Shown one piece after another: positions 18,129-27,851 of a stretch of 64,000 nt of DNA (its first letter is position 1; the number at the start of each line of letters is the position of its first letter). Made by a program: the position numbers and the translations under genes. The DNA is from Pirellula sp. SH-Sr6A (GTDB lineage Bacteria; Planctomycetota; Planctomycetia; Pirellulales; Pirellulaceae). The DNA lies in NCBI RefSeq assembly GCF_001610875.1, contig NZ_CP011272.1, positions 1,283,988 to 1,347,987 of the forward strand. Direction: 5' to 3'. Under the pieces are notes generated by a model. The model did not search any database and had not been told where the DNA came from. It saw only the letters and a program-made list of their open reading frames with translations.

Positions 18129-20861
18129 TTACCGATCGCATTGGTGCAGTTCCGTTGCCTCGCGTAGAAGAATGGCAAAGAGCCAAGCCTCTCGGTTCCA
18201 AACGATTTTTTGCCGGTTCATTTCTTCCTCCGCGATCCGCAGTCTCTCCTTGGACTCACCAGGCTGATTCAACTGAAATAGTGACATCGACAGCAACAAG
18301 TCGGGTCCAGGCCGGAGAACATGTTGGGTGTCCCCCTGCAACAACGAGATAGCTTCCTCAAAGCGTCCCCTGCGATACTCGCTCAACGCCTTTGCGAAAT
18401 GAATGAAGGGCCTTGCCCACTCTTGCTCCTCGGACAAACTAGCTAACGAATGATCGATCCGTTCGGACGCTCGGTTGGTAATCTCCAATGAACGCGGCTT
18501 TAACAAGCACGCGCGTGCCAGTCGTTCCAATACCAGCGAATCGGTTGAATCACCGAAGCGATTCCACATCCGTTCGCAGGCACCTTGATACTTCTCGTCA
18601 TGCCCTAAATAGAGATACAGTTCTGCGATACCATCGACGTCTTCGTGAGTCGATTCGGGATCCATCAGAGTCGATTCCCAGACAATGGCTGCCTCCTCCA
18701 ACCGACCAAGCTTTATCAACGTAATGCGAAGTCCGTTTCGTGCATCGTGATAGTTCAGGTCGAGGTCAATGGCTTTCCGCAAGTGCTCTAACGACTCCTC
18801 GAGTTTGCCTGAATTTGCGAGCGCGATTCCAAGACGGTACTCGGCCCAACTATGCGTGGGTTCCAGTTCGATCGTCCGCTGGAAATGAAAACTAGCTTCT
18901 TGGAGACGTTGCAATCGCTCGTACGACATTCCCAGATTGAAATGCACCAATGCTGCATTGGGACGTATTGCCAAGGCCGCCAAATTGTGGCCCATAGCGG
19001 ATACGGGATCGTCGGAAAAATGCTGATGAGCCAATTCGAAGTTGAGCCAGAAATCGTCAGGGTAGCTGCGGTGAACGCGTTGCAGATACTCTTTCGGATC
19101 ACCACCTAATCGACGCCAGCGTGTTCCCATGGCGACCAACAGAGCAATCGGTTGTTTTGAAAGCTCCGCAGATTCCGCCAGCGATTTGAGATGCTCGATA
19201 TCTGCCCACTTGCTTTGATCGCGAACTTCATCCCGCCAGGGGTCGGGATCTGCACGGCGTGACACCTGGAGGATCCAATCCCTGGTCGTTGCATCGGAAC
19301 AAGCAGCCCAATCGTCCAGTGCGGCGATCAATGCGAAGCTAACTGTCGATTGTCGAACTCTTTGAGCAACTTCGTCGACGTTTGCATCGCGCTCTCCAAT
19401 ACTCCATCTCCTAAAAGCGTCTGAATACCGGCGGCATGATTCTTCGTAGTCGATACCACCTCCCTGAGTGAATGTTCCTCGACTCATCCGTATCTCGTCT
19501 AGTCGCTCAGCCAGATCCAGTTCACTCTGCGCTTGGTGAATTCGACGGCGAAGTGCATCCGAGCCACCGTCAGGCATTCGACCAAGAATGGCGCGGGCCT
19601 CCGTGAATCTTCCTTCTTGCTCCACACGATTCACGAACTCCAGCCGCTGCTCCCAACGCTCAAATTCGGCCGCTAATTGCTTCGCGGAACTATACTCGCG
19701 CATCCCAAAAACGATGGCAAGCAATACCAAGCCAGCGGCCGTTGTGGCCAATCCTGTAACAGCGGGATTGCGTCGAATCCAACGAAGCGCGCGTTCGAGA
19801 TGAGTCACCGGACGAGCGAGGATCGGTTCATTTCGAAGGAATCTCCGGAGATCGGATGCCAAGGCCTCGGCAGACGCGTAGCGATTCTTGGGTTGCTTGC
19901 TCAAACACTTGAGACAAATCGTCTCCAAATCGCGAGGTACGCTGGTGTTGATTCGAGACGGTGGAACAGGATCAACCTGAATCAACTGCCGCTGGGTTTC
20001 GACAGCCGATTCTGCTCGGAATGGAGGACGCCCCGTCAGCATTTCGTATAAGACGGCTCCCAATGCATAGACATCGACAGAGGGACCAACGGAATCAGAC
20101 CCGCCGAGAACTTGCTCCGGCGCCATATAGCTAGGGGTTCCCAACGGAGTACCGCTTAGTGTTAAAGGCTGATCGCATTCGACATGTCGAGCCAAACCAA
20201 AATCCGCAATTTTGAGACACCCGTCCCGCGTAATCAGAATATTCGCGGGCTTGATATCGCGATGGATGATCCCCTTGGCGTGCGCAGACTGGATTGCGTC
20301 CGCCAAAATCCGCACCATATCGGCCGCCTTGCTTGATGCCTGGGGTGCGCCTTGTAGATGCTCCGATAAACTCCCTCCCTCTACCAACTCCATGGTGAAG
20401 AAAGGACGCCCCTCCACATCACCTACGTCATGGACCTGTACGATATGCGGACAATGCAACTCTGCGATCGCTTGTGACTCGCGGGCAAATCGCGTCAACT
20501 CACTTTCCGTCGCGAATTGCCCGGCGCGAAGCATCTTCAGCGCGACGACTCGATTGAGCTTCAGGTGACGCGCCTTATAGACCACGCCCATGCCACCGAT
20601 TCCTAGCACGCTTTCGACTTCATATCCATCAATGGTTGGAAGCCGCTGACGGTGAATAGCTTCTCGACTAGTAGTGGTCGGTTTGGACGCTTCCGAACTC
20701 GGGAATAGACCATCAAGCTGCTGTTCAACTCTCCTCAGCTGCTTCAATCGCCGACGCACCTCAGGCAAGAGTTCCGGACTTTCCTTGCACGCCTCAGCGG
20801 GGTCGCAATGCGTCTCGAGGATCAACTCTAGTAGTCGCGTGACCTGTTCTTGTTTTCGCAT
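18129..20861 (-). CDS. Ser/Thr protein kinase with TPR repeats (PknB-type)
   Basis: A 910-residue planctomycete-style receptor kinase. The kinase domain (about 78-345) has the glycine loop GIGGMGVVYKA, Lys109 in VALKM, the catalytic loop HRDIKPAN with Asp202, and DFG at 220-222. One membrane span follows (VTGLATTAAGLVLLAIVFGM, about 370-390), then about 500 residues of helical repeats including clear TPR units (LVHFNLGMSYERLQ, SWAEYRLGIALANSGKLEE). The N-terminal 75 residues are a short helical region typical of this group. The ECF sigma gene lies 93 bp upstream, and such pairing is characteristic of planctomycetes; the kinase may gate the sigma factor. Confidence 0.95.
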   Translation of the reverse strand: MRKQEQVTRLLELILETHCDPAEACKESPELLPEVRRRLKQLRRVEQQLDGLFPSSEASKPTTTSREAIHRQRLPTIDGYEVESVLGIGGMGVVYKARHLKLNRVVALKMLRAGQFATESELTRFARESQAIAELHCPHIVQVHDVGDVEGRPFFTMELVEGGSLSEHLQGAPQASSKAADMVRILADAIQSAHAKGIIHRDIKPANILITRDGCLKIADFGLARHVECDQPLTLSGTPLGTPSYMAPEQVLGGSDSVGPSVDVYALGAVLYEMLTGRPPFRAESAVETQRQLIQVDPVPPSRINTSVPRDLETICLKCLSKQPKNRYASAEALASDLRRFLRNEPILARPVTHLERALRWIRRNPAVTGLATTAAGLVLLAIVFGMREYSSAKQLAAEFERWEQRLEFVNRVEQEGRFTEARAILGRMPDGGSDALRRRIHQAQSELDLAERLDEIRMSRGTFTQGGGIDYEESCRRYSDAFRRWSIGERDANVDEVAQRVRQSTVSFALIAALDDWAACSDATTRDWILQVSRRADPDPWRDEVRDQSKWADIEHLKSLAESAELSKQPIALLVAMGTRWRRLGGDPKEYLQRVHRSYPDDFWLNFELAHQHFSDDPVSAMGHNLAALAIRPNAALVHFNLGMSYERLQRLQEASFHFQRTIELEPTHSWAEYRLGIALANSGKLEESLEHLRKAIDLDLNYHDARNGLRITLIKLGRLEEAAIVWESTLMDPESTHEDVDGIAELYLYLGHDEKYQGACERMWNRFGDSTDSLVLERLARACLLKPRSLEITNRASERIDHSLASLSEEQEWARPFIHFAKALSEYRRGRFEEAISLLQGDTQHVLRPGPDLLLSMSLFQLNQPGESKERLRIAEEEMNRQKIVWNREAWLFAILLREATELHQCDR

Positions 20862-20954
20862 CTCATCAGGTCGACTAAAGTCATCAAATAGTTAGGTAAC
20901 ATGGCAAACACGATGCTCTCCGATTTCTGCGTACCTACCGTCTTCTTCCGTCGT

Positions 20955-21593
20955 CTATCGCTCTTCTTCCATGTTGCTGGTACCAAAGTCAAGATCCTCC
21001 AGTGACTCGGTCAACAAAAGTAAACTCCGATTCAACCGGCGTTGAATCGTCTTTACCGATACGTCTAGGATCTCTGCAGCCTCCGATTGCGTGACATTCT
21101 GAATGCGAATCAAACTGAAAACCTCTCTTTCCTCTTCAGGAAGCTCGTCAATGGCCTGCAGCATCCTCCGAGCGCTTTGACTCAGCTCACTGCCGCTACT
21201 TTCTGGGGCTACCGCGAGCGACTCCATCAACTGCACGTCCGGATCGTCTCTATCTAAGCGTCGAGCAAGGTCATTCAATTCCCATCGCATATGTTGGTTC
21301 GCTAATGCGAAAAACTGACGCACACCAGCTGGTCGAGCGTTTCGCATCGCCTTCATCAAGCGTTCGACGACCGAGCTAAGTAGCTCCTCAACCTGAAGAT
21401 TCAGCGGAGCTTGCGTTAGTCGAGGATAGCGTTGATACAGTACCGTTGCACAAAGAAGATGCAGCCTCCCAACCGCGCGCTCCAACAGCTCGCGAACCAT
21501 CGCATCTTGTGGAATCTCCGAAGGCCATTCGGCCAAACGAGCAACATACTCTCGAACGATTGCGGTCGTATTTCCTTCATCATAGGACAGCAT
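20955..21593 (-). CDS. ECF-type RNA polymerase sigma factor (planctomycete kinase-linked type)
   Basis: About 212 residues with sigma-2 (LLCATVLYQRYPRL...VEELLSSVVERLMKAM) and sigma-4 (IDELPEEEREVFSLIRIQNVTQSEAAEILDV then SVKTIQRRLNRS, a helix-turn-helix). No anti-sigma factor gene is adjacent; instead a Ser/Thr kinase with TPRs follows on the same strand, the arrangement described for the kinase-associated ECF groups of planctomycetes. I prefer the ATG at 21593, with GGAG seven nt upstream, over the ATG at 21605. The divergent secreted protein at 21768 could be a target. Confidence 0.9.
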   Translation of the reverse strand: MLSYDEGNTTAIVREYVARLAEWPSEIPQDAMVRELLERAVGRLHLLCATVLYQRYPRLTQAPLNLQVEELLSSVVERLMKAMRNARPAGVRQFFALANQHMRWELNDLARRLDRDDPDVQLMESLAVAPESSGSELSQSARRMLQAIDELPEEEREVFSLIRIQNVTQSEAAEILDVSVKTIQRRLNRSLLLLTESLEDLDFGTSNMEEER

Positions 21594-21767
21594 AACTAAC
21601 TCCATCGGTGCGGGACGGGCGTTTTCGCAATCGCTTCTGCCATCGATTCCAATTCTAGCAGCATCGTCGACAAAAGTCAGTGTCCTACCTCAACGCTTAG
21701 TTGGACGTCGGCAGGTGAATGGGATCAGTCCCAGTCCTTACGCACTTCATCAACGAAGGGGAATATC

Positions 21768-22505
21768 TTGTTTCAAAGTCGATACGCAACAATTTTGGTC
21801 GTTCTAGCGGCGTCCAACTGGCTCCCATCCATTACGCATTCGCAAGAGAGTCTCCCTTCGGAGACCAGAATGGATAGTCCTAGTGGCCTGCCCATCGTTG
21901 TACGCATGCAAGGCCCTTACGATGCGGACGTCCCTCTGCAAATCGTCTGCTACTTTATGGAGACGCCGAACGCGAAATCCAAGCTCTTTGGTGCTCCCGT
22001 AGAACTGGACACGCGACTTGGTGGAATCATCACTTCACTGCGTCAGCGCGTGGAGTTCAAAGGCGACGCATTGGAGACAATGCTTCTCGAGCCTCCCGTA
22101 GGCTCGATCAAGCCGAAAAAACTACTCCTAATCGGCCTCGGTGGTGAGGCGGACTTAACGTTAGATCGGATGGAAGCGGTTGGACGCACAGCACTTCGCG
22201 AAGCTGTACGAATCGGTGCGACGCAAGTTGCTTTTGCGCCCCTCATCAAGGATGCAGGGAACGATTCGTTGCCTGCAGGCGATGTTGAAAACGCTGTCAT
22301 ACGAGGCGTTCTGCTGGCGTACGACACCCAAGTCCGTTTGCACAATCAAGGATTTGCACCCGAGCTCAAATTGAATACGTGGATCGTCGAGGCTGGGCCG
22401 ACCTACTACGAAGAAACGATCGCGGGAGTCAAGCAGGCGTTGAAAGAGTCGCAGCAGCTCATCGATCAACGTGCGACTGGGGCCTACTCTACCCTTAGTA
22501 AATAA
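21768..22505 (+). CDS. secreted protein with leucyl aminopeptidase N-terminal (M17_N) domain only
   Basis: A 245-residue protein with a signal peptide (RYATILVVLAASNWLPSITHS) and then one domain like the N-terminal macro-like domain of M17 leucyl aminopeptidases: KPKKLLLIGLGGEADLTLDR and the following GRTALREAVRIGATQVAFAP helix-strand unit are characteristic. The catalytic peptidase domain with its metal ligands is absent, and the frame ends normally, so this is not an obvious truncation. Start is TTG at 21768, with AAGGGGA six nt upstream. It may bind a ligand in the periplasm; no enzyme activity can be assigned. Confidence 0.75.
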   Translation: MFQSRYATILVVLAASNWLPSITHSQESLPSETRMDSPSGLPIVVRMQGPYDADVPLQIVCYFMETPNAKSKLFGAPVELDTRLGGIITSLRQRVEFKGDALETMLLEPPVGSIKPKKLLLIGLGGEADLTLDRMEAVGRTALREAVRIGATQVAFAPLIKDAGNDSLPAGDVENAVIRGVLLAYDTQVRLHNQGFAPELKLNTWIVEAGPTYYEETIAGVKQALKESQQLIDQRATGAYSTLSK

Positions 22506-22609
22506 ATGTTTGAGGAAACCCCGGGACGCACGGAGGTACGGCGATTGCGATCGGGGCGATTGCAGCAATTCATGTCTCTATAAGACCGACCGAACCAGTG
22601 AGGAATCCA

Positions 22610-23440
22610 ATGCCTACAGTGACTACGAACGATGGAGCCAGCCTATACTACAAGGACTGGGGAAGCGGTCAGCCCCTGGTGTTCAGTCACGGTTGGCCCC
22701 TCAGCAGCGACGCTTGGGACGAGCATATGCTTTACTTTGCTTCGCGCGGCTATCGTTGCATCGCACACGACCGGCGCGGTCACGGACTTTCCACCCAGAC
22801 TTGGCACGGAAACGACATGAATACGTACGCGGATGATCTAGCGACGATCATGGATGTCCTAAACATCCGCAACGCCGTCCACGTGGGACATTCTACCGGT
22901 GGTGGTGAAGTCGCTCGCTACATCGCAAGGCATGGAACCGAACGTGTTTCAGGAGCAGTGCTCATCGGTGCTGTCACACCCGTGATGCTCCAATCAGAGA
23001 CCAATCCCAAAGGAGTCCCAATGGATGTCTTCGATACGCTGCGTGCGAACCTCTTAAAGGATCGCTCACAACTTTTCAAAGACTTTTGTGGTCCCTTTTT
23101 CGGTACCAACCGCACCGGTTCCTCTGTCTCAAAGGGAGCAGTAGACGCATTTTGGCTTTTAGGAATGCAGGCAGGCCTGAAGAACCTTTACGACTGTATT
23201 GCGGCCTTCTCTCAGACGGACCAAACCGATGATCTCAAGAAAATGGACATCCCAACTTTGATCGTTCATGGCGATGACGATCAAGTGGTTCCGATCGATG
23301 TTACCGCTCGTGTGGCCGTTAAACTTATTCCGAACGCGACTCTCCAAGTCTATCCAGGAGCACCTCACGCACTGACATCCACCCATCGTGACCAACTCAA
23401 CGCAGATGTTCTCGCATTTGTCCAAAGCATAAAGGATTAA
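22610..23440 (+). CDS. alpha/beta hydrolase (non-haem chloroperoxidase type)
   Basis: A 276-residue protein close to bacterial cofactor-free haloperoxidases. The oxyanion motif HGWPLSSD is at 27-34, the nucleophile Ser95 sits in GHSTGGGE, Asp224 in [10 protein letters not shown], and His253 in PGAPHAL. I chose the ATG at 22610 because GAGGAA lies five nt upstream; the longer frame starts with a GTG in that very ribosome-binding site. ycaC follows 54 bp later, and both are frequently stress-inducible, so co-transcription is likely. Confidence 0.93.
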   Translation: MPTVTTNDGASLYYKDWGSGQPLVFSHGWPLSSDAWDEHMLYFASRGYRCIAHDRRGHGLSTQTWHGNDMNTYADDLATIMDVLNIRNAVHVGHSTGGGEVARYIARHGTERVSGAVLIGAVTPVMLQSETNPKGVPMDVFDTLRANLLKDRSQLFKDFCGPFFGTNRTGSSVSKGAVDAFWLLGMQAGLKNLYDCIAAFSQTDQTDDLKKMDIPTLIVHGDDDQVVPIDVTARVAVKLIPNATLQVYPGAPHALTSTHRDQLNADVLAFVQSIKD

Positions 23441-23494
23441 AAGTTATCGTCTTTATCGTGATTTCCAACTCTCACAAACGAAGGTACCAAGACC

Positions 23495-24127
23495 ATGTCA
23501 AAACCGTACAAGAAGCTTTCCAAGGACGACGCCGTCCTTTTGTTGGTCGATCACCAATCAGGCCTGATCTCGCTCGTTCAAGACTTTTCGCCAGACGATT
23601 TCAAAAACAGTGTGATCGCCTTGGCGGACATTGGTCGGTTTTTTCAACTGCCAACGATTCTTACCACCAGTTTTGACGAAGGGCCAAATGGACCACTCGT
23701 ACCGGAACTGGTTGAACGCTTCCCGGACGCTCCTTTCATTCATCGTCCTGGGCAGATCAACGCTTGGGACAATGAGGATTTTGTTAAAGCGATTCAGGCG
23801 ACGGGGCGAAAGCAACTCATTATCGCAGGCGTTGTAACAGACGTGTGCGTCGCATTTCCTGCCCTCTCGGCCATCGAAGCGGGTTATGACGTTTTCGTCG
23901 TAACCGACGCCTCAGGTACCTTCAATACCACCGTTCAACAAGCAGCCTGGCAACGCATGTCAGCCGCTGGCGTCCAACTGATGAACTGGTTCTCGGTTGC
24001 TTGCGAATTGCATCGGGATTGGCGCAACGACATGCAAGGACTCGGAACACTGCTGTCCAATCACTTGCCGAACTATCGAAACCTGATGACCAGCTTCAAT
24101 ATGCTGCAGGATGCAAAAAAGGCGTAG
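23495..24127 (+). CDS. ycaC: YcaC-like isochorismatase-family hydrolase
   Basis: A 210-residue cysteine hydrolase that lines up nearly end to end with E. coli YcaC as I remember it. Asp19 in LLLVDHQSGL and Cys118 in TDVCVAFPAL are the catalytic positions; Arg84 in HRPGQINAWDN occupies the site that is Lys in classical isochorismatases, as in YcaC itself. YcaC forms octamers and its substrate is unknown. ATG start; it follows the alpha/beta hydrolase and overlaps or nearly abuts the next gene, suggesting a small operon 22.6-26.5 kb. Confidence 0.93.
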   Translation: MSKPYKKLSKDDAVLLLVDHQSGLISLVQDFSPDDFKNSVIALADIGRFFQLPTILTTSFDEGPNGPLVPELVERFPDAPFIHRPGQINAWDNEDFVKAIQATGRKQLIIAGVVTDVCVAFPALSAIEAGYDVFVVTDASGTFNTTVQQAAWQRMSAAGVQLMNWFSVACELHRDWRNDMQGLGTLLSNHLPNYRNLMTSFNMLQDAKKA

Positions 24128-24134
24128 CTCGCAA

Positions 24135-24695
24135 ATGCCCGTTTCCCAATCTCATTCGAACGACTCGCCAATCCATCTCGCGATCACTCTTCGTGTTCGC
24201 GAGGGAAGAGAGTCCGAATTTGCGGCGGCGCTGTCACAGTTCGCGCGTCGTTCCCTCGAACATCGAGGTACGACAGGGGTACATTTGATTTATCCAGTGC
24301 CCGGAACCGGCTGCCGCGACTTTGGAGTGCTTCGATCCTTCGAGAGCGAAAGGTATAGCGAGGAGTTCTACCATTCGGACATGTATCAACAATACAAATC
24401 GGAAACGGCACACCTTGTCGAAGAGGCGCCGAGCATTCGGCGACTCGAAGGGCTTGAATCGTTTCTTCGTAACGATGGGAGACCTTCACCCGTTCGCTGG
24501 AAAATGGCAGTAATCACTTATTTGGGTGTCGTACCGTCCGTCATCTTCTGGTCCAGCACATTGAGGCCCCTTCTTGGAGCGTATCACTGGCTGCTCGGTG
24601 TGTTAACAATCAATGCGGCCGTCGTTGCAACGCTCGCTTGGGTAATGATGCCTGCGCTCACCAAGCTGTTTCGCAATTGGTTGCATCGCGTCTAG
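24135..24695 (+). CDS. membrane-anchored ABM-domain (antibiotic biosynthesis monooxygenase-like) protein
   Basis: About 186 residues. The first 110 form a dimeric alpha-beta barrel of the ABM type (HLAITLRVREGRESEFAAAL at the start, then HSDMYQQYKSE). Two hydrophobic helices follow (VITYLGVVPSVIFWSS and LLGVLTINAAVVATLAWVMM), which would place the barrel at the cytoplasmic membrane. This domain order is known from proteins annotated as ABM membrane proteins of unknown role. The ATG at 24135 has AAGG 12 nt upstream; an in-frame ATG at 24111 would overlap ycaC by 17 bp. Confidence 0.8.
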   Translation: MPVSQSHSNDSPIHLAITLRVREGRESEFAAALSQFARRSLEHRGTTGVHLIYPVPGTGCRDFGVLRSFESERYSEEFYHSDMYQQYKSETAHLVEEAPSIRRLEGLESFLRNDGRPSPVRWKMAVITYLGVVPSVIFWSSTLRPLLGAYHWLLGVLTINAAVVATLAWVMMPALTKLFRNWLHRV

Positions 24696-24766
24696 TTGCG
24701 ATCTCTTTACGTTTTCCCGCAAACTCCCACAAGCGTGTAGAACCCTACATGCAACGAGGCATTCCC

Positions 24767-26548
24767 ATGTCCATTCAAACGGTCTTGTACAACGGCCGAA
24801 TTACGACTCAAGACTTGAACAAACCCGAAGTTTCCGCCATGGCAGTGTCCGATGGTCATATCGCAGCCATTGGATCGGATGATGAGATAAAGCGTCTAGC
24901 TGACGCATCGACGCAGCTTATCGATCTCGATAACCGTCGTGTCATTCCCGGTCTCAATGACTCCCATCTCCATGTTATCCGAGCGGGGTTGTTCGCGAAC
25001 CTTGAACTTCGGTGGGATGGTACACCGACGCTGACTCAAGCACTCCGACAATTGAAGGAGCAAGCGAGACGCACTCCCCCTCCCCAATGGGTTCGGGTTA
25101 TCGGCGGTTGGAATGAGTTTCAATTTGCCGAGGGACGCATGCCCACGTTTCAAGAGCTGAACGATGCGGCCCCGGATACCCCAGTCTTTTTGCTCCACCT
25201 TTATGACTCGGCCATGCTGAACAAGGCCGCAATTCGAGCGCTAGGCATGGGTCAACATACCCCGAACCCGCCGGGAGGATTGATCGCCAAGGATCAACGC
25301 GGTAACCCCACGGGTTTGCTGATCGCCGAGCCGAATGCACTCATCCTCTATTCAACGATCGCCAATGCACCCAAATTATCCTTCGAAGATCAGCTGAATT
25401 CCACCAGACACTTCATGCGGGAATTGAATCGGTTCGGTGTAACAAGTGTCTCGGACGCAGGTGGTGGCGGACAAAACTACCCGAGCGACTATGCAGTTGT
25501 CAATCAACTTGAAAAAGAAGGTCACCTCACCTTGCGTATCGCCTACAGCCTCTTTGCGCAGAAGCCGGGCGAAGAGTTGAATGACTACCTCCGATGGCTT
25601 GGCATGACAAGACCTGGTCAAGGCTCCGATTTGCTGCGAGTCAACGGAGCTGGAGAGAATCTCGCTTGGAGCGCTGCGGACTTTGAGAATTTCCTCCAGC
25701 CTCGCCCCGATTTGAAACCCATCATGGAGAGCGAATTGGAAGCAATCGTTATGAAGCTGGCCGAAGCCAAATGGCCTTGGAGAATTCACGCAACCTACGA
25801 TGAATCGATCGACCGGTTTCTTACCATTTTCGAGCGAGTCCACCGTGAGCACCCGATCGATCAACTACGCTGGTTTATCGACCATGCTGAAACAGTTTCC
25901 GATCGAAACCTGGAACGGATTCAACGTCTCGGTGGCGGGATCGCCATTCAACACCGCATGGCCTACCAAGGCGAATACTTCATTCGCCGATACGGGGTCG
26001 AGCAAGTGAAGCAACTCCCTCCCATTCGAAAGATGCTCAAAATGGGTATACCCGTTGGTGCTGGTACCGACGGCACTCGAGTCGCCAGCTACCATCCATG
26101 GACTTGCTTATGGTGGATGGTGACAGGCCAAACGGTTGGAGGCACCGTCATGCACGATTCGGAGGATTGCATGACCCGCGAAGAAGCTCTGAAACTCTAC
26201 ACGCACGGCAGCGCATGGTTCAGCAACGAAGATGACCGAAAAGGAACACTATCGGTCGGCAAGTTTGCGGACCTAGCTGTACTGTCCGAAGACTACTTTA
26301 CCGTAGAGCCCGACGGGATTCGGAGCATCGAAAGCGTTCTTACCATGGTGGGTGGAAAAGCAGTTTATGCAAATGGGCACTACGCACATCTGGCTCCCGA
26401 CCTACCCCCTATCAGTCCCGATTGGTCGCCCGTCCATTTCTATGGGGGTTACGATAACAGCCTTACGACTCCTCCGCAGCACAACCATAAAACAATCATG
26501 GCGGCAGATGGACGAGCATGGACTACGTCCTGTGGCTGCGGTACCTAG
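24767..26548 (+). CDS. amidohydrolase (YtcJ/NfdA-like)
   Basis: About 593 residues from the ATG at 24767, chosen for a GAGG seven nt upstream. It opens with the beta-sandwich half (LYNGRITTQDLN ... VSDGHIAAIGSDDEI), then VIPGLNDSHLHV carries the HxH metal motif of the amidohydrolase barrel. Later RWFIDHAETV and GAGTDGTRV supply the distal His and Asp ligands, and KFADLAVLSEDYF ends the returning sandwich. The YtcJ group acts on N-substituted formamides and related amides; the actual substrate here is unknown. An unusual Cys-containing C terminus (TTSCGCGT) is notable. Confidence 0.9.
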   Translation: MSIQTVLYNGRITTQDLNKPEVSAMAVSDGHIAAIGSDDEIKRLADASTQLIDLDNRRVIPGLNDSHLHVIRAGLFANLELRWDGTPTLTQALRQLKEQARRTPPPQWVRVIGGWNEFQFAEGRMPTFQELNDAAPDTPVFLLHLYDSAMLNKAAIRALGMGQHTPNPPGGLIAKDQRGNPTGLLIAEPNALILYSTIANAPKLSFEDQLNSTRHFMRELNRFGVTSVSDAGGGGQNYPSDYAVVNQLEKEGHLTLRIAYSLFAQKPGEELNDYLRWLGMTRPGQGSDLLRVNGAGENLAWSAADFENFLQPRPDLKPIMESELEAIVMKLAEAKWPWRIHATYDESIDRFLTIFERVHREHPIDQLRWFIDHAETVSDRNLERIQRLGGGIAIQHRMAYQGEYFIRRYGVEQVKQLPPIRKMLKMGIPVGAGTDGTRVASYHPWTCLWWMVTGQTVGGTVMHDSEDCMTREEALKLYTHGSAWFSNEDDRKGTLSVGKFADLAVLSEDYFTVEPDGIRSIESVLTMVGGKAVYANGHYAHLAPDLPPISPDWSPVHFYGGYDNSLTTPPQHNHKTIMAADGRAWTTSCGCGT

Positions 26549-26770
26549 AACCGAACTTGTTCGTTGTGCGTTGCACTGCACCTATGCTTTGCCCGGCTCT
26601 CATGAAAACAAGATACTTCTCCAGTAACTGCAGTCCTTCTCATGCCCCCCGGATCGCCCGGTAATTCGCAGTGAGAAAAAAAACAATTAAGCCGCGCGCA
26701 TGTCCTCTATCACACAGGTGATTGAGTTCGACCTCATGCTCGCGGCTCAACAAATGAAGCGTCAAATCGA

Positions 26771-27529
26771 TTACGACTTCGAGTCGCTATCCTTCTCAAT
26801 CTGCTTTGCGAGTTGCTTGCATTTCTCAAGATGCTCTTGAACCTTGTTACGAGCTTCTTTTGCGAACTCGTTGAGCTCTTTGGGTCCATCGCTCTCGATC
26901 GCCTTCAACTCAGCAAGCATCATCGTGTGCGCGACACATTGCTGACCAAGAAAAGCCATGTTGAAATCGTTCCCTTCATACTGGGTCAGCATTTCCTTCG
27001 TCATCGCGAGCGAGTTCTCGCATGCCTTCTCTGCAATTTTGCAAAGCTCATGTGGCACCAAGGCTACGGAGCTTCCGGCCACGCGTGGCGTGTCCTGCTG
27101 TTGTGGCTGCCCAATCCCTTGCTGAAGCTTCTGGACGCACTCTTGATGGTCTTTAACAAGGGTTTCGGCTAATTTCTTGACATCTTGATTGTCAGATTTT
27201 TCCAGTGCGAGTTTCGCAAGTTGAATCTCTGCTTCATTCGCTTTCTGCAGCTTTTGAACAATAGCATCCTTAACCGTCATCGCTTGCTGGTCGCTGCGGT
27301 TGCGACGCGTTTCGTCACGACCTACCTGGCCGGGCCGTTGATTGGCGGGTGTGCCGGGCTGTACTTGGCCTTGCCCTGGCGTTTGGACAGGAGGCTGGCC
27401 ATCGTTGGAACGCCTTTGTTGAATGGGAACGTCCCGCTGTCCGGAGGCAGGTTGCTGCCCGTTGGCAATCGATAGGCCTGAGAGTGTACTAATCGCAAGG
27501 CAAGCAAAGCTGAAACGAAACTTAGACAT
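26771..27529 (-). CDS. secreted DUF4142 protein
   Basis: A 252-residue exported protein: signal peptide MSKFRFSFACLAISTLSGLSIANG, a low-complexity Gln/Pro/Gly/Arg linker (about 25-85), then an all-helical ferritin-like DUF4142 domain (KANEAEIQLAKLALEKSDNQ ... KDHQECVQKLQ ... AHTMMLAELKAIES). The domain is widespread in periplasmic stress proteins, function unclear. AGGAG lies nine nt before the ATG. Its neighbours, an SDR and a manganese catalase, are those often found with DUF4142 and DUF892 in desiccation and oxidative-stress islands. Confidence 0.88.
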   Translation of the reverse strand: MSKFRFSFACLAISTLSGLSIANGQQPASGQRDVPIQQRRSNDGQPPVQTPGQGQVQPGTPANQRPGQVGRDETRRNRSDQQAMTVKDAIVQKLQKANEAEIQLAKLALEKSDNQDVKKLAETLVKDHQECVQKLQQGIGQPQQQDTPRVAGSSVALVPHELCKIAEKACENSLAMTKEMLTQYEGNDFNMAFLGQQCVAHTMMLAELKAIESDGPKELNEFAKEARNKVQEHLEKCKQLAKQIEKDSDSKS

Positions 27530-27851
27530 CGCAGTAACTCCTGAATGTCGGGTGAAGAAAAGATGGCAACCACTCGGTCGCCATATGGAATAATCGATGG
27601 TGCATCTACCGTTCCCAAAAACAGAGTATTTGGGATATTCGACAAGATCATGGCAATCGTCAAAGTCATCGAGCGCACAACCGATGCTTGCGGTGGCCCA
27701 CTTAGTATGCGAACCATCCCGTCGCTCGCGATTGCACTATGGAGCGATCTCTCCAGCACCCCCTCTATTCGTCTTGGCTCCCGAAAAGCGCGCTGACGCA
27801 GCCACCCTCGAGAACAACGATGCGTCGTGGGTTAGTTGATTTGCAAGGCCA

